From Kocuria subflava (GTDB lineage Bacteria; Actinomycetota; Actinomycetes; Actinomycetales; Micrococcaceae): 49,496 nt of DNA. A program made the position numbers and the translations under genes. Position 1 is the first letter of the stretch; each line of letters begins with the position of its first letter. Under the pieces are notes generated by a model. It had not been told where the DNA came from. It saw nothing but the letters and a program-made list of their open reading frames with translations, and did not search any database. Shown here one piece after another: positions 1 through 8,087 of the stretch. The stretch lies in assembly GCF_012163155.1 (NCBI RefSeq), contig NZ_JAAVUN010000020.1:1-49496 (forward strand). Reading direction: 5' to 3'.

Positions 1-1
1 C

Positions 2-193
2 GTCAGATCTACAGGCAACTCAACGCCACGATCACACCTGCGGCGGCTGCTTGACATACATAGGAGATTCAACGGCCTGATCGAGCTCCACCGACGCGTC
101 GCCCGAGGCTTCCGCAACCGCGAGCACTACCGGCTACGCATGCTGCTCATCGGCGGCGGGCTCACTCACCCCCACCTCAGGTAGGAAGAGCCT
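2..193 (+). mobile_element. ISL3-family insertion sequence, right end (C-terminus of transposase plus terminal repeat)
   Basis: An open frame runs from the window edge to a TAG at 182-184. Its last ~40 residues (NGLIELHRRVARGFRN, then EHYRLRMLLIGGG) fit the C-terminal end of ISL3-family transposases, which typically read NLIKRVKRVAFGFRNFxHYRxRxLLxAG. Just after the stop, 186-193 is the complement of GGCTCTTC, the conserved ISL3 terminal sequence. The part upstream of residue ~22 (around VRSTGNSTPRSHL) matches the family poorly, so the copy may be degenerate. Whether the rest of the element exists lies outside the window. ISL3 elements make 8-bp target duplications, so 194-201 would be the duplicated target. 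Confidence 0.6.
186..193 (-). repeat. terminal inverted repeat of the ISL3 element (outer 8 bp)
   Basis: The minus strand reads GGCTCTTC, the usual outermost bases of ISL3-family terminal repeats. It sits 2 bp after the transposase stop codon, as expected for the right end. Confidence 0.55.
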
Positions 194-220
194 TGAAAGG
201 TGACCCGGATACCAAAACCC

Positions 221-257
221 AGCGGCCCCACACCTCACAAAGAGGTGCGGGGCCGCT
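221..257 (-). terminator. hairpin terminator of the 289-1131 gene
   Basis: Two 16-nt arms (221-236 and 242-257) pair around a 5-nt loop with one position that becomes a G-U pair in the minus-strand RNA. The minus strand continues GGGTTTTGG, a short U-tract. It lies directly downstream of the stop of the minus-strand gene and also limits transcription coming out of the insertion sequence. Confidence 0.75.
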
Positions 258-288
258 GGTTTTGTTGCGTCAGCTCAGGAACGCAAGA

Positions 289-1131
289 TCAGGCCTGGTT
301 GTTGTCCTTGCCCTGGATCTGCTCCTTGATGTCCTGCGCGGTGTGCTTGGCATCCTCAGCCACGGACTTGGCGGCGTCCACGGGGGAGGAGGCCTCCTTG
401 GCGTCGTCCACCTTCACGCCGGAGCCTGCGGCCACGGTGGTGTTGGGGTCAACGGGGGATGCGGTCACGCGCGGGGAGGTGGACGCCGGGGTCTTCCAGG
501 GATCCTGCACGGGGCGGGAAGCCTTGAAAGCAGCGGCACCGGCCACGGCACCAGCCACAACCAGACCAAAGATCAGCCATCCCTTGCCGGACTTCTCAGC
601 CTTTTTCTGCTGCTTGGCGTAATCCTTGGCAACCTTGGCGGCAGCCTTCTGTGCCTTGGCCACAGCCTTCTTATCGCCGGTCAGGCGGGCAACAATGGCT
701 TCCAGCTGCTCCGGGGTGTCCGCGTTGGCGAACTTGCCGGCCAGCTGGGCTGCGGCGGCGTTGTAACGCGCGGATGCGGCATCCTTGCCGTCGTGGAAAG
801 CCTTGGAAGCACGCTCAGCCTGGTCCGTGTTCTTCACGCGGGACACAGCCTGATCGGTGGCAGCGCTCACGGCAGCCAGTGCGGGGGCAGCACCCTTGCG
901 GGCCTTGCCAGCCGCATCCTGTGCGCGGCCCAGGCCGTCCTGCACGTACGGACCGGCGTTGTGCACGCCGCCGGCCAGCGTGGCTGCGCCGGACTTTGCG
1001 CCCTTCTGCAGGGCGGGGGCAATGGCGCCAATTTCCTTGGCGATCCAGTCACCGGCGTCAACAATGCGGTTTTCGACGGCGTTCTGCTGCGAATTGGCCT
1101 TCTTCTGGGCCTTGGACTTGAACAAGCTCAT
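289..1131 (-). CDS. conserved actinobacterial single-pass membrane protein of unknown function
   Basis: 280 residues. Residues 1-185 are Ala/Lys/Gln-rich and largely helical, with repeated charged stretches (for example KAQKAAAKVAKDYAKQQKK around 160-178), and look like a cytoplasmic coiled region. One membrane segment follows at about 187-206. A short motif PVQDPWKTP comes right after it, then a Ser/Thr/Pro- and Asp/Lys-rich tail. I do not recognise a Pfam-type domain. Proteins of this layout, with a DPW motif behind one helix, are common in Micrococcales and often stand beside the cyclophilin gene, as here. It is divergent from the cyclophilin gene. AGGAGGGAGCTTCC lies in front of the ATG as a strong ribosome-binding site. 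A function in the envelope is only an inference. Confidence 0.75.
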   Translation of the reverse strand: MSLFKSKAQKKANSQQNAVENRIVDAGDWIAKEIGAIAPALQKGAKSGAATLAGGVHNAGPYVQDGLGRAQDAAGKARKGAAPALAAVSAATDQAVSRVKNTDQAERASKAFHDGKDAASARYNAAAAQLAGKFANADTPEQLEAIVARLTGDKKAVAKAQKAAAKVAKDYAKQQKKAEKSGKGWLIFGLVVAGAVAGAAAFKASRPVQDPWKTPASTSPRVTASPVDPNTTVAAGSGVKVDDAKEASSPVDAAKSVAEDAKHTAQDIKEQIQGKDNNQA

Positions 1132-1331
1132 GGAAGCTCCCTCCTAGGGTTACGAGTCTCCTGCCCCAGCATACGGGCATGCCCGGTGCCAAGCACGATC
1201 GACAGTGCACTTCTACGGCGTGAAACCCCTACCACACGCGGATTTTCACTGTGCGCTGAACGGAACCGGCAGCGTCGTCGTCGTGAGTTCACAACTGCAA
1301 CATCGCATGCCAAGGGGTGGCCCGTACGTGC

Positions 1332-1337
1332 CATACT
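1332..1337 (+). promoter_or_regulatory. candidate -10 box (CATACT) for a leaderless cyclophilin mRNA
   Basis: CATACT ends 7 nt before the A of the cyclophilin ATG, and no Shine-Dalgarno sequence is visible in front of that ATG. This spacing is what leaderless actinobacterial transcripts show. No convincing -35 was found. Confidence 0.3.
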
Positions 1338-1344
1338 GAGCCCC

Positions 1345-1887
1345 ATGACTGCTAACGCAACTGCCAAGGCGACCATCCACACCAACCACGGCGACATCGT
1401 GGTGAACCTGTTCGGCAACCACGCCCCCAAGACCGTGAAGAACTTCACCGGCCTGGCTGACGGTTCCCAGGAATGGGTCAACCCTCAGACCGGTGAAAAG
1501 GGTGAAGGTCCCCTCTACAAGGACGTCATCTTCCACCGCATCATCGAGGACTTCATGATCCAGGGCGGTGACCCCCTGGGCCAGGGTGTGGGCGGCCCCG
1601 GTTACATGTTCGACGACGAAATTCACCCCGAGCTTTCGTTCAACAAGCCCTACCTGCTGGCCATGGCCAACGCCGGAAAGCGCGGTGGCCGCGGGACCAA
1701 CGGCTCCCAGTTCTTCATCACCACCACCAACACCGAGTGGCTCAACGGCAAGCACACCATCTTTGGTGAAGTTGCTGACGATGCCTCCCGCAAGGTGGTT
1801 GACGAGCTCAACACCGTGACCACCGGTGGCATGGACCGCCCGGTGGAGGACTGCGTGATCGAGTCGATCGACATCGAGCAGTTGTGA
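1345..1887 (+). CDS. ppiA: peptidyl-prolyl cis-trans isomerase, cyclophilin type
   Basis: 180-residue single-domain cyclophilin that interconverts cis and trans prolyl bonds during protein folding. No signal peptide, so cytoplasmic. Family landmarks are all present: the catalytic Arg in FHRIIEDFMIQGGD (R65), GSQFFIT at 120-126, and WLNGKHTIFG at 132-141, containing the substrate-pocket Trp and His. The frame is open far upstream (to 193), but that part is antisense to the neighbouring gene and shows no homology. The ATG at 1345 gives the standard N-terminus ATIHTNHGDIVVNLFG. The next gene downstream is rhomboid, an arrangement usual near the actinobacterial replication origin. The last codons and stop are duplicated in tandem (see 1876-1911). 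Confidence 0.95.
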   Translation: MTANATAKATIHTNHGDIVVNLFGNHAPKTVKNFTGLADGSQEWVNPQTGEKGEGPLYKDVIFHRIIEDFMIQGGDPLGQGVGGPGYMFDDEIHPELSFNKPYLLAMANAGKRGGRGTNGSQFFITTTNTEWLNGKHTIFGEVADDASRKVVDELNTVTTGGMDRPVEDCVIESIDIEQL

Positions 1888-1911
1888 CCATCTGAGCAGT
1901 TGTGACCATCT
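1876..1911 (+). repeat. perfect 18-bp tandem duplication spanning the cyclophilin stop codon
   Basis: GAGCAGTTGTGACCATCT occurs twice in direct succession (1876-1893, 1894-1911). It covers the last three codons (Glu-Gln-Leu), the TGA and six bases beyond. Because 18 is a multiple of three, a second in-frame Glu-Gln-Leu-stop is produced. Confidence 0.9.
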
Positions 1912-1940
1912 GAGCTGCTGCTCACTCAGCGTGATCTCGG

Positions 1941-1963
1941 GGGCCCCGCCAATGGCGGGGCCC
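1941..1963 (+). terminator. terminator hairpin after cyclophilin
   Basis: GGGCCCCGCC and GGCGGGGCCC form a perfect 10-bp GC stem around AAT. The downstream U-tract is weak (TCAGTCGTCT). Confidence 0.7.
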
Positions 1964-2041
1964 TCAGTCGTCTGTCAGAGCTCGGCTCTAGGCTCAGGAG
2001 TCCAGAAGTGTTGAGCACCAGGCGCAATGTGAGGACCAGGC

Positions 2042-2872
2042 ATGGATCAGCCCAGCTACGGCGCAAACCACCCGCAGCAGCCGGAGCCGAACGGGGGTGA
2101 GTTCTCCGCGTTGCAGCCGTGCGCCCAGCATCCGGAGCGGGTCACCGGTGTCCGATGCCAGCGGTGTGGACGCCCCGTGTGCGGGGACTGCCAGGTGCAG
2201 GCAGCGGTGGGTGTGCACTGTCCCGTGTGTGTGAAATCGGCGCAGGCCGGCCAGCGCGCTGTGCGGACCCCGCTGGGCGGAAGGCTGGCCAACAGCAATC
2301 CCATGCTGGTCACGTGGTCTTTGATCGGCGTGAATGTGGCGGTCTATGCCCTGATGTGGTTGCTGCAGCTGGTCAACGTGCAGGCCATCTACTGGCTGGG
2401 CCTGGCTCCGGTGGTTGCTTTTGATGAACCCTGGCGCATTGTGACCAGCGGCTTTGTGCACTCCATGACCAATCCCGCGCACCTGGCCCTGAACATGTAC
2501 ACCCTGTGGATTTTTGGCCGCATGTTGGAAGGGGAACTGGGCCGGATGCGGTTCCTGCTGGTCTACGGAATCTCCCTGTTGGGTGGGTCCGCGGCGGTGA
2601 TCCTGCTCTCCCCACCCACCACGCTCACAGTGGGTGCCTCCGGGGCCATCTTTGGCCTGTTCGGCGCGGTGTTGGCCGTGACGCTGTGGGGACCCAAACA
2701 CCATCGATCGAATCTGACCAGCATTCTGGTGCTGATCGGCATCAACGTGGCCTTTGGGTTCCTGGTTCCGGGAATTTCATGGCAGGGACACCTGGGTGGC
2801 CTGGTGGCCGGCACGGCAACCATGGGAGTCCTGTTGGCTCGGCACAAGCGCGCTCGGCCGCCCCGGCAATGA
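2042..2872 (+). CDS. rhomboid-family intramembrane serine protease with N-terminal zinc-binding domain
   Basis: 276 residues. Residues 25-65 form a B-box-like zinc finger (C27, H30, C39, C42, C47, C50, C60, C63). Six or so membrane segments follow from about residue 87. The rhomboid catalytic dyad is visible: Ser200 in TVGASGAIFG and His250 in SWQGHLGG. The supporting Asn151 lies in HLALNMYTLW. Rhomboids cleave substrate membrane helices within the lipid bilayer. The ATG is preceded by GAGGA at suitable distance. It follows cyclophilin on the same strand, separated by a hairpin. The B-box/rhomboid fusion is a known actinobacterial architecture; the substrates are unknown. Confidence 0.93.
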   Translation: MDQPSYGANHPQQPEPNGGEFSALQPCAQHPERVTGVRCQRCGRPVCGDCQVQAAVGVHCPVCVKSAQAGQRAVRTPLGGRLANSNPMLVTWSLIGVNVAVYALMWLLQLVNVQAIYWLGLAPVVAFDEPWRIVTSGFVHSMTNPAHLALNMYTLWIFGRMLEGELGRMRFLLVYGISLLGGSAAVILLSPPTTLTVGASGAIFGLFGAVLAVTLWGPKHHRSNLTSILVLIGINVAFGFLVPGISWQGHLGGLVAGTATMGVLLARHKRARPPRQ

Positions 2873-2875
2873 GCC

Positions 2876-3030
2876 CTGTCCACAGGGTTCATCCACAGCG
2901 GTGGACAACTCCCATCCGTGTAATTCCACACGTGTGAACAAGCCTGTGGACAGCCAGATCACGCGGATGTTCGGAAAGATTTCAGCACCTGGTTCACGAT
3001 GTGCACAATGTTCTCCACACCTGTGGATAA
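2876..3030. promoter_or_regulatory. cluster of DnaA-box-like 9-mers (candidate DnaA-binding region)
   Basis: Within 155 bp there are seven 9-mers with at most one mismatch to TTATCCACA or TTGTCCACA on either strand: CTGTCCACA (2876), TCATCCACA (2889), GGTGGACAA (2900), TGTGAACAA (2933), TGTGGACAG (2945), TTCTCCACA (3011) and a perfect TGTGGATAA (3022). No gene is present. The cyclophilin/rhomboid neighbourhood is usually close to dnaA in related bacteria, but dnaA itself is not in the window. It could be an origin-proximal DnaA titration or control site rather than oriC. Confidence 0.55.
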
Positions 3031-3078
3031 CTTTCTGCACGGGGTGGGGACTGTTGTGACCCACAGCAGCAGCGGTGG

Positions 3079-3105
3079 CGCTAGATTGAACATGTTGATG
3101 TAGCG
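3079..3105 (+). promoter_or_regulatory. imperfect 27-bp palindrome, candidate operator of the maleylacetate reductase gene
   Basis: CGCTA at the left end pairs with TAGCG at the right, with AT/AT pairs inside and a less symmetrical centre. It lies about 35 bp before the GTG start. Aromatic-pathway genes are often controlled by IclR or LysR proteins through such sites; no such regulator is adjacent. Confidence 0.25.
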
Positions 3106-3139
3106 AAAAGTAAGCAGAACCACGGCAAAGGCGGCGCTG

Positions 3140-4349
3140 GTGAGCGGAAATGATGGTGTGCCCCTGGTGTTCAACCACCTCACCCTGGGGCAACGGGTGG
3201 TGTTCGGCACCGGGCTGGCGACCGAACATCTGATTCATGAAATCCAACGCCTGGGTGCCCGCAGGGTCATGGTGATCACCAGTGCACGTGACGCATCCAC
3301 AGGCTTGCGCCTGGTGCCGTGTGACTGCGTGTCCGTTCGATGGACAGAGGTGGCCCAGCACGTCCCGGTGGAGCTTGCTGATCGCGCTCGCGGGGCCGCC
3401 CAGGAGGGGCAGGCGGACCTTCTGGTGGCCATTGGTGGCGGCTCCGCCATTGGCCTGGGCAAAGCGATTGCTTTGACCTCTCACCTGCCCTTGATTGCCG
3501 TCCCCACCACGTACGCCGGCTCCGAGGCCACAGACATGTGGGGCATCACCGAGAACCACATCAAGACCACGGGCACCGCACCGCACGTCCTGCCCGCCAC
3601 GGTGGTCTACGACTCCGAACTCTTCACAAACCTCCCGCTGGAGATCTCTGTGAGCTCCGGCATCAACGCCTCGGCCCACTGCGTGGATTCCTTGTGGGCG
3701 CCCCGGGCTGATCCCATCAACCAGGCGTTGGCCCTGGAGGGTGCCCGTGCGTTGGCCACAGCATTGCCGGGAATCGTGGAGGATCCCGCGGACCGTTCCG
3801 CCCGCGAGCAGGCGCTCGACGGGTGTTACCTGGAGGCGGTGTCCTTTGCCTCCGCCGGATCCGGACTGCACCACAAGATCTGCCACACCCTGGGCGGGGC
3901 CTTCAACCTCCCGCACGCCCAGACCCACGCGGTGGTCCTGCCTCACGTCCTGGCCCTCAACGCACCGGGTGCACCGGTGGCCTCCGCGCGCCTGGCCGAC
4001 GCTCTGGCACAGACCCGGACCCACAACAACCACAGCACTCACGAGGACCGCACCACCGACCAGAGCACCAACAAGCCCCGGCACCCACCACGACGACGAC
4101 GTTGATGCCCCGGCACCTGATTCCCATGCTGCCGTGATCATGCTGGCGGAACTCCTGGACCAGGTGGGGGCGCCCACCCGATTGGCAGATCTGGGCATGA
4201 GGGAGACCGACATCCCGGAGGCTGTGCAGCGGGTGATGAGTGCCGTGCCGTCGTCGAACCCGGTCCCCGTGACGGAAGGTGCGGTGACTCGACTCATGAG
4301 CGCTGCACTGACGGGAGACGTCCCGAGTATGAGCCGATCATCCTGGTGA
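3140..4349 (+). pseudogene. maleylacetate reductase, interrupted by a frameshift
   Basis: Iron-containing-alcohol-dehydrogenase fold. The product would reduce maleylacetate to 3-oxoadipate with NAD(P)H in chlorocatechol/hydroxyquinol breakdown. Landmarks in the first frame are IGGGSAIGLGKAIAL (nucleotide binding), the PTTYAGSEAT stretch, and the metal-site region HHKICHTLGGAFNLPHAQTHA. After about 4020 the frame runs into a low-complexity stretch and stops at 4103-4105. The proper C-terminus (MLAELLDQVGAPTRLADLGM and onward) is in the +1-shifted frame and ends at 4349. The break lies in the linker around 4020-4095, which also contains an (ACG)4 repeat and appears longer than in relatives. No other ring-cleavage pathway gene for its substrate is adjacent. 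A sequencing slip in a C-run is the alternative explanation. Confidence 0.7.
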
Positions 4350-4356
4350 GTGCGGT

Positions 4357-4378
4357 GGGTCATTCCGGAGGATGACCC
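4357..4378 (+). terminator. possible weak terminator hairpin
   Basis: GGGTCAT and ATGACCC pair around an 8-nt loop 8 bp after the maleylacetate reductase stop. There is no U-tract. Confidence 0.35.
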
Positions 4379-4484
4379 AGGTGCCTCGCAGTCCACAAAA
4401 GGCTGCTGAATAGGCAGAACGGGTGGTCAGAGACCATCCTGTGGACTGATGTTCAACACGGGGTGAGCGGCGCATCCTGGGTGC

Positions 4485-5261
4485 ATGACCTACCCGATCC
4501 TTCAAGCCCTGAATCTCACCCAGCACTACGGATCAACCACCGGGACCCGGCCCACGGTGGCACTGGACGGCTTGTCCATCACCATCCCGCGCGGTCAGTC
4601 ACTGGCCGTCATGGGACCCTCTGGTTCCGGCAAGACCACGTTGCTGCATGCGCTGGCCGGCATTGAGATCCCGCAGTCCGGGGAAATCTACTTCCACAAT
4701 GCCAACGGCCCGGATCCCGTTCATGTGATGCGCCCGGAGGCGCGGGCGGACCTGCGGTTGCGGCACTTTGGATTCGTGTTCCAAGCCGGGCTCATGCTGG
4801 ATGAACTCACGGTGGTGGAGAACGTGGCGCTGCCCCTGATGCTGTGCGGCGTGGACCGTGGCAGCGCCCACCAGTCCGCATCGGCATGGCTTGAGCGCCT
4901 GGGACTGGAAGGACTGGAAGAACGCCGGCTGGGGGAGATCTCCGGCGGACAGGCACAACGCGTGGCCATTGCGCGTGCTCAGGTGTGTGGGCCTGAAGTG
5001 ATCTTTGCGGACGAGCCCACCGGCGCCCTGGATTCGGTGACCTCCGCGGAGGTTCTCACCGCCCTGTTGGAATCCACCCGTGAGCGTGGGGCCACCCTGG
5101 TTCTGGTCACCCATGACCACACGGTGGCCGAACAGTGCGAACGCACGGTCCACTTGCGTGACGGAAAAATCGTGGGTGACACTCACGCAGTTGGCGGCGG
5201 CCACGGTTCAGCAACGGCAGGATCCTCCACCCACGTCCATGCCGAAACGGTGCGGTCATGA
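4485..5261 (+). CDS. ABC transporter ATP-binding protein, MacB/LolD type
   Basis: 258 residues. It powers a two-gene ABC exporter or envelope mechanotransmission system. Walker A is GPSGSGKTT (about 44-52), the Q-loop is VFQAGLMLDELTVVENV, the signature is SGGQAQRVAIARAQ and Walker B is VIFADEPTGALD. VLVTHDH supplies the switch His. The C-terminal 30 residues are Gly/His/Ser-rich and unusual for the family. The stop overlaps the start of the permease gene by ATGA, so the two are translationally coupled. The substrate cannot be told from sequence; close relatives export antibiotics, peptides or lipoproteins. The ribosome-binding site is weak, and the ATG was chosen because family N-termini start just before the Tyr-rich A-loop. 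Confidence 0.9.
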   Translation: MTYPILQALNLTQHYGSTTGTRPTVALDGLSITIPRGQSLAVMGPSGSGKTTLLHALAGIEIPQSGEIYFHNANGPDPVHVMRPEARADLRLRHFGFVFQAGLMLDELTVVENVALPLMLCGVDRGSAHQSASAWLERLGLEGLEERRLGEISGGQAQRVAIARAQVCGPEVIFADEPTGALDSVTSAEVLTALLESTRERGATLVLVTHDHTVAEQCERTVHLRDGKIVGDTHAVGGGHGSATAGSSTHVHAETVRS

Positions 5262-6649
5262 CTGCCTGCGCCTGCACCCACTCCACCATTCAGGCCCACC
5301 GAGCACCGGTGGTCTCCACTGCCGTGCTGCGCCTGTTCTTGCGCAAATCCGCCCGCGATCACCGAGCCTGGGGTATGCCGGTGGCGGCATATGCGCTGGT
5401 GAGTGGCCTTCTTCTGTCCGTGATGTCAGGTGTGCGTACGTACTGGACCGTGGACTACGCGGATCCCACCATGACCGTGGTTTACCGTGCACTGGCCACC
5501 ATGGCGCTGTGCATCCTGGCGCTGCCGCTGATCAATTTGGCCGCGGCCGCCGCCAGGATGTCCACCCGCCGCAAGGACTCCCGGCTGGCTGGATTGCGGC
5601 TGTTGGGTGCCTCCCGGTGGACGCTGCGGTGCCTGGTGGTGGGGGCCGCCGCGCTGCAGGCCCTGGTGGGCGTGATGGTGGGCGGACTGCTCTACGCCTG
5701 TCTGATCCCCGTGCTGGGTCTGCTCTCCGTGGACGGACAGCGTGTGGGGACTCAGGTCGTGACATTGCCTCTGTACGCGGTGTTGGCTGCCGGTGCGGTG
5801 TTGGTGGGTCTGGCTGCCTGGAGTTCCGCACTGGGGCTGCGCCGGATCTCCATTGAACCTCTGGCTGTGCGCACCCGCAGGAACGTCCCCACCATGCACT
5901 GGGCGCGCATTCTGGTGGCCGCACTGACCGTGGGGGCGATTGCCGTGTTCTGGCGTCACTTGGTGGGGTTGCCGGAAATCCTGGCGGCCGTGTCCCTGAG
6001 TGCTGTGATCTTTGGCCTCCCCATGCTGGCCATGACCTGGGCAGGTCCATGGATTGTGGCCAAGGCCGCCGGACGGATGCACCGCCGCGCAACCTCTGCA
6101 CACCACCTGGTGGCTGCCCGCATGATCCTGGCCGACCCCGCTGGTTCCTGGAGGCAACTGCAGTCCGTGGTGCTCCTGGGCTTTGTGGCCGTGACCGTGG
6201 GTGGAGGCCTGGCCTTGATCTCAACTGCGGAGGGGGACCCCACCCTGGGTCATTTGGTCACGGACATGCGCACCGGTGCCGTGGTGACCGTGCTCTACGG
6301 GTTCCTCACGGTGGCCTGCGCTGTCCTGATCGACCACAGTGCCTCCGTCACGGATCGTGCGCAGCTTTGGCGGAATCTGGATCTGGTGGGCATGCCGTTG
6401 AACACCATGGACCGCGCTCGCCGCCTCACGCTGACCAAGCCCCTGGCGGTGCTGCTCACCACGGCAGTGGGCTCCGCCGTCGTCATCCAGGCACCCGTGC
6501 TGGGACTGGGCGTGGTGGTCTCTCCGCTGAGCATCACGGCCACCGCCGTGATCATGGCCGTGGGGGTTGCGCTGGTGTTCCTGGCCGCAGTCCTGGGGCG
6601 TCTGAGTCTCACGACGACGGTGCGCACGGCTCCCGTTCCAGTGCCCTGA
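5258..6649 (+). CDS. FtsX-like ABC transporter permease
   Basis: 463 residues, the membrane partner of the preceding ATPase. Hydrophobic segments appear at about 40-60, 85-105, 135-165, 195-215, 230-250, 260-285, 310-330, 345-360, 395-415 and 420-445, a larger number than in the four-helix MacB type. It therefore resembles the duplicated FtsX-like permeases of Gram-positive bacteria (two bundles of about four to five helices). The segment ARMSTRRKDSRLAGLRLLGA resembles the coupling helix (RRKELALLRALGA in relatives). An (ACG)3 tract encodes TTT near the C-terminus. No regulator or two-component system is adjacent, which would usually point to peptide-antibiotic resistance. Confidence 0.85.
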   Translation: MTACACTHSTIQAHRAPVVSTAVLRLFLRKSARDHRAWGMPVAAYALVSGLLLSVMSGVRTYWTVDYADPTMTVVYRALATMALCILALPLINLAAAAARMSTRRKDSRLAGLRLLGASRWTLRCLVVGAAALQALVGVMVGGLLYACLIPVLGLLSVDGQRVGTQVVTLPLYAVLAAGAVLVGLAAWSSALGLRRISIEPLAVRTRRNVPTMHWARILVAALTVGAIAVFWRHLVGLPEILAAVSLSAVIFGLPMLAMTWAGPWIVAKAAGRMHRRATSAHHLVAARMILADPAGSWRQLQSVVLLGFVAVTVGGGLALISTAEGDPTLGHLVTDMRTGAVVTVLYGFLTVACAVLIDHSASVTDRAQLWRNLDLVGMPLNTMDRARRLTLTKPLAVLLTTAVGSAVVIQAPVLGLGVVVSPLSITATAVIMAVGVALVFLAAVLGRLSLTTTVRTAPVPVP

Positions 6650-6688
6650 AACTGTCCTGGGCAACAAAACACGGCAACTGAGACCAAT

Positions 6689-6704
6689 CTTGACCATGGT
6701 CAAG
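6689..6704. promoter_or_regulatory. perfect 16-bp palindrome upstream of flavohemoglobin
   Basis: CTTGACCATGGTCAAG is fully self-complementary. It lies 95 bp before the hmp ATG and 40 bp after the permease stop. Dyad symmetry of this length fits a dimeric repressor site. It does not match the classical NsrR consensus that I know. A small terminator is the alternative, but no U-tract follows. Confidence 0.4.
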
Positions 6705-6798
6705 GAGGGGGAGGGTGGGGAGTCGTAGCGTCCAATCCGGCTGGCCAATGACGGCCTGTCACCAAGACGCCGGGTGTGAGCCCGAGGAAGAAGGATCC

Positions 6799-7983
6799 AT
6801 GCTCTCGGAGAAGTCCAAACCGCTGATCGAGGCCACCGCGCCGGTGATCGTGGAGCGCTTGCCGGAGATCGCACCCAAGTTCTACAACTCCATGTTCCAG
6901 GCTCACCCGGAGCTGATCAACGGTGTGTTCAGCCGCGCCAACCAGAAGTCCGGCGCCCAGCCGCTGACCCTGGCCGGTTCCGTGATCGCATTCGCCCAGC
7001 ACCTGCTGACCCACTCGGACTCCTACCCGGACGAGATGCTTTCCAGGGTGGCGCACAAGCACACCTCCCTGGGCATTGTGGAGGAGCAGTACCCGATTGT
7101 GCACGATCACCTTTTGGGCGCCATTGCCGATGACCTGGGGGATGCCTTGACCCCGGAGATCGCTGAGGCCTGGGATGAGGTCTACTGGCTCATGGCTGAG
7201 GCCCTGTTGAAGTTGGAGCGCGGGCTCTACGCAAGTCAGGCCAATGACGTCATGTTTGCGCCCTACCGTTTGGCCGAGCGCACGGAGACCGGTGGGGACA
7301 CCGTGGTGCTGACTTTTGAACCGGCAGATGATACCCCGCAGACCCCCGCGGTTGCTGGCCAGTACGTGAGCCTGCAGACGCGCATGTCCGACGGCGTTGA
7401 CCAGCCGCGTCAGTTCACGCTGATCCCCGGCCCGGAGGGTGCACGCCGGATTGCGGTCAAGAAGGACATGGACGGAGAGGTCAGCCCTGTGCTGCACGCC
7501 CTGGAGGTTGGTGCCGAACTGCCCATCTCCAACCCGTACGGGGACGTGGTGCTCACGGATTCGGAAGCGCCCCTGGTGTTCCTCTCCGCGGGCATTGGCG
7601 TGACCCCCATGGTGGCCTTCCTGGACAAGCTGGCTGCCGATGGCTCCACCCGTGAGGTGCGTGCCATTCGTGTTGACCCCACAGATGCCGACGCCCCGCT
7701 GCTGGCGGAGCAGACCGAGGCCATGTCCAAGCTGGCCAACGGCACCTTGGAGCGCTGGACCACCAAGTCGGAGGAGGGGGAGCACACCGGCCGCCCGGAT
7801 TTCTCCGCCCTGGGTGTCTCCCCGGACTCCCACGTCTACCTGTGCGGGCGCCTGGAGTTCATGCAGGAGGCCCGTTCCGCCCTGGTGGATGCCGGTGTGC
7901 CCGGTCAGAACATCCGGTACGAGATCTTTGGCCCGGACATGTGGATGCTGCACGACGACGCCGCACGCACCCAGAAGGCCTGA
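6799..7983 (+). CDS. hmp: flavohemoglobin (nitric oxide dioxygenase)
   Basis: 394 residues. Cytoplasmic enzyme that oxidises NO to nitrate using O2 and NAD(P)H. Globin domain at 1-140 with Tyr29 (B10), Gln54 (E7) and the proximal His88 in AHKHTSLGI. FAD domain at about 150-255 with QPRQFTLIP. NAD domain from about 265 with SAGIGVTPMVAFLD and a C-terminal YEIFGPDMW. Length matches the family. The open frame reaches back to 6715, but homology begins at the ATG at 6799, which has GAGGAAGAAGG in front. It stands alone and is followed by a strong bidirectional hairpin. A palindrome 95 bp upstream may be its operator. The protein defends against nitrosative stress. Confidence 0.96.
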   Translation: MLSEKSKPLIEATAPVIVERLPEIAPKFYNSMFQAHPELINGVFSRANQKSGAQPLTLAGSVIAFAQHLLTHSDSYPDEMLSRVAHKHTSLGIVEEQYPIVHDHLLGAIADDLGDALTPEIAEAWDEVYWLMAEALLKLERGLYASQANDVMFAPYRLAERTETGGDTVVLTFEPADDTPQTPAVAGQYVSLQTRMSDGVDQPRQFTLIPGPEGARRIAVKKDMDGEVSPVLHALEVGAELPISNPYGDVVLTDSEAPLVFLSAGIGVTPMVAFLDKLAADGSTREVRAIRVDPTDADAPLLAEQTEAMSKLANGTLERWTTKSEEGEHTGRPDFSALGVSPDSHVYLCGRLEFMQEARSALVDAGVPGQNIRYEIFGPDMWMLHDDAARTQKA

Positions 7984-8011
7984 CCCCAGCGGATCCAGCC
8001 GATTGAGCAGT

Positions 8012-8051
8012 GAGTTCTGCCGTCCATCAGCTCTGATGGGCGGCAGAACTC
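8012..8051. terminator. bidirectional terminator between hmp and the benE-like gene
   Basis: 19-bp arms (8012-8030, 8033-8051) pair almost perfectly around CT, with one T/C difference. It lies between two convergent genes. Confidence 0.75.
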
Positions 8052-8087
8052 GCTACGCAGCGGTCCATGGGGCGTGGTTGGGCCTGG

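Noticed and set aside
193-1344. The long upstream open frame joined to cyclophilin
   Set aside because: It is antisense to the 289-1131 gene, has no homology, and cyclophilin similarity begins at the ATG at 1345.
2876-3030. Calling this region oriC
   Set aside because: No dnaA, dnaN or AT-rich unwinding element is in the window; only the DnaA-like box cluster is supported.
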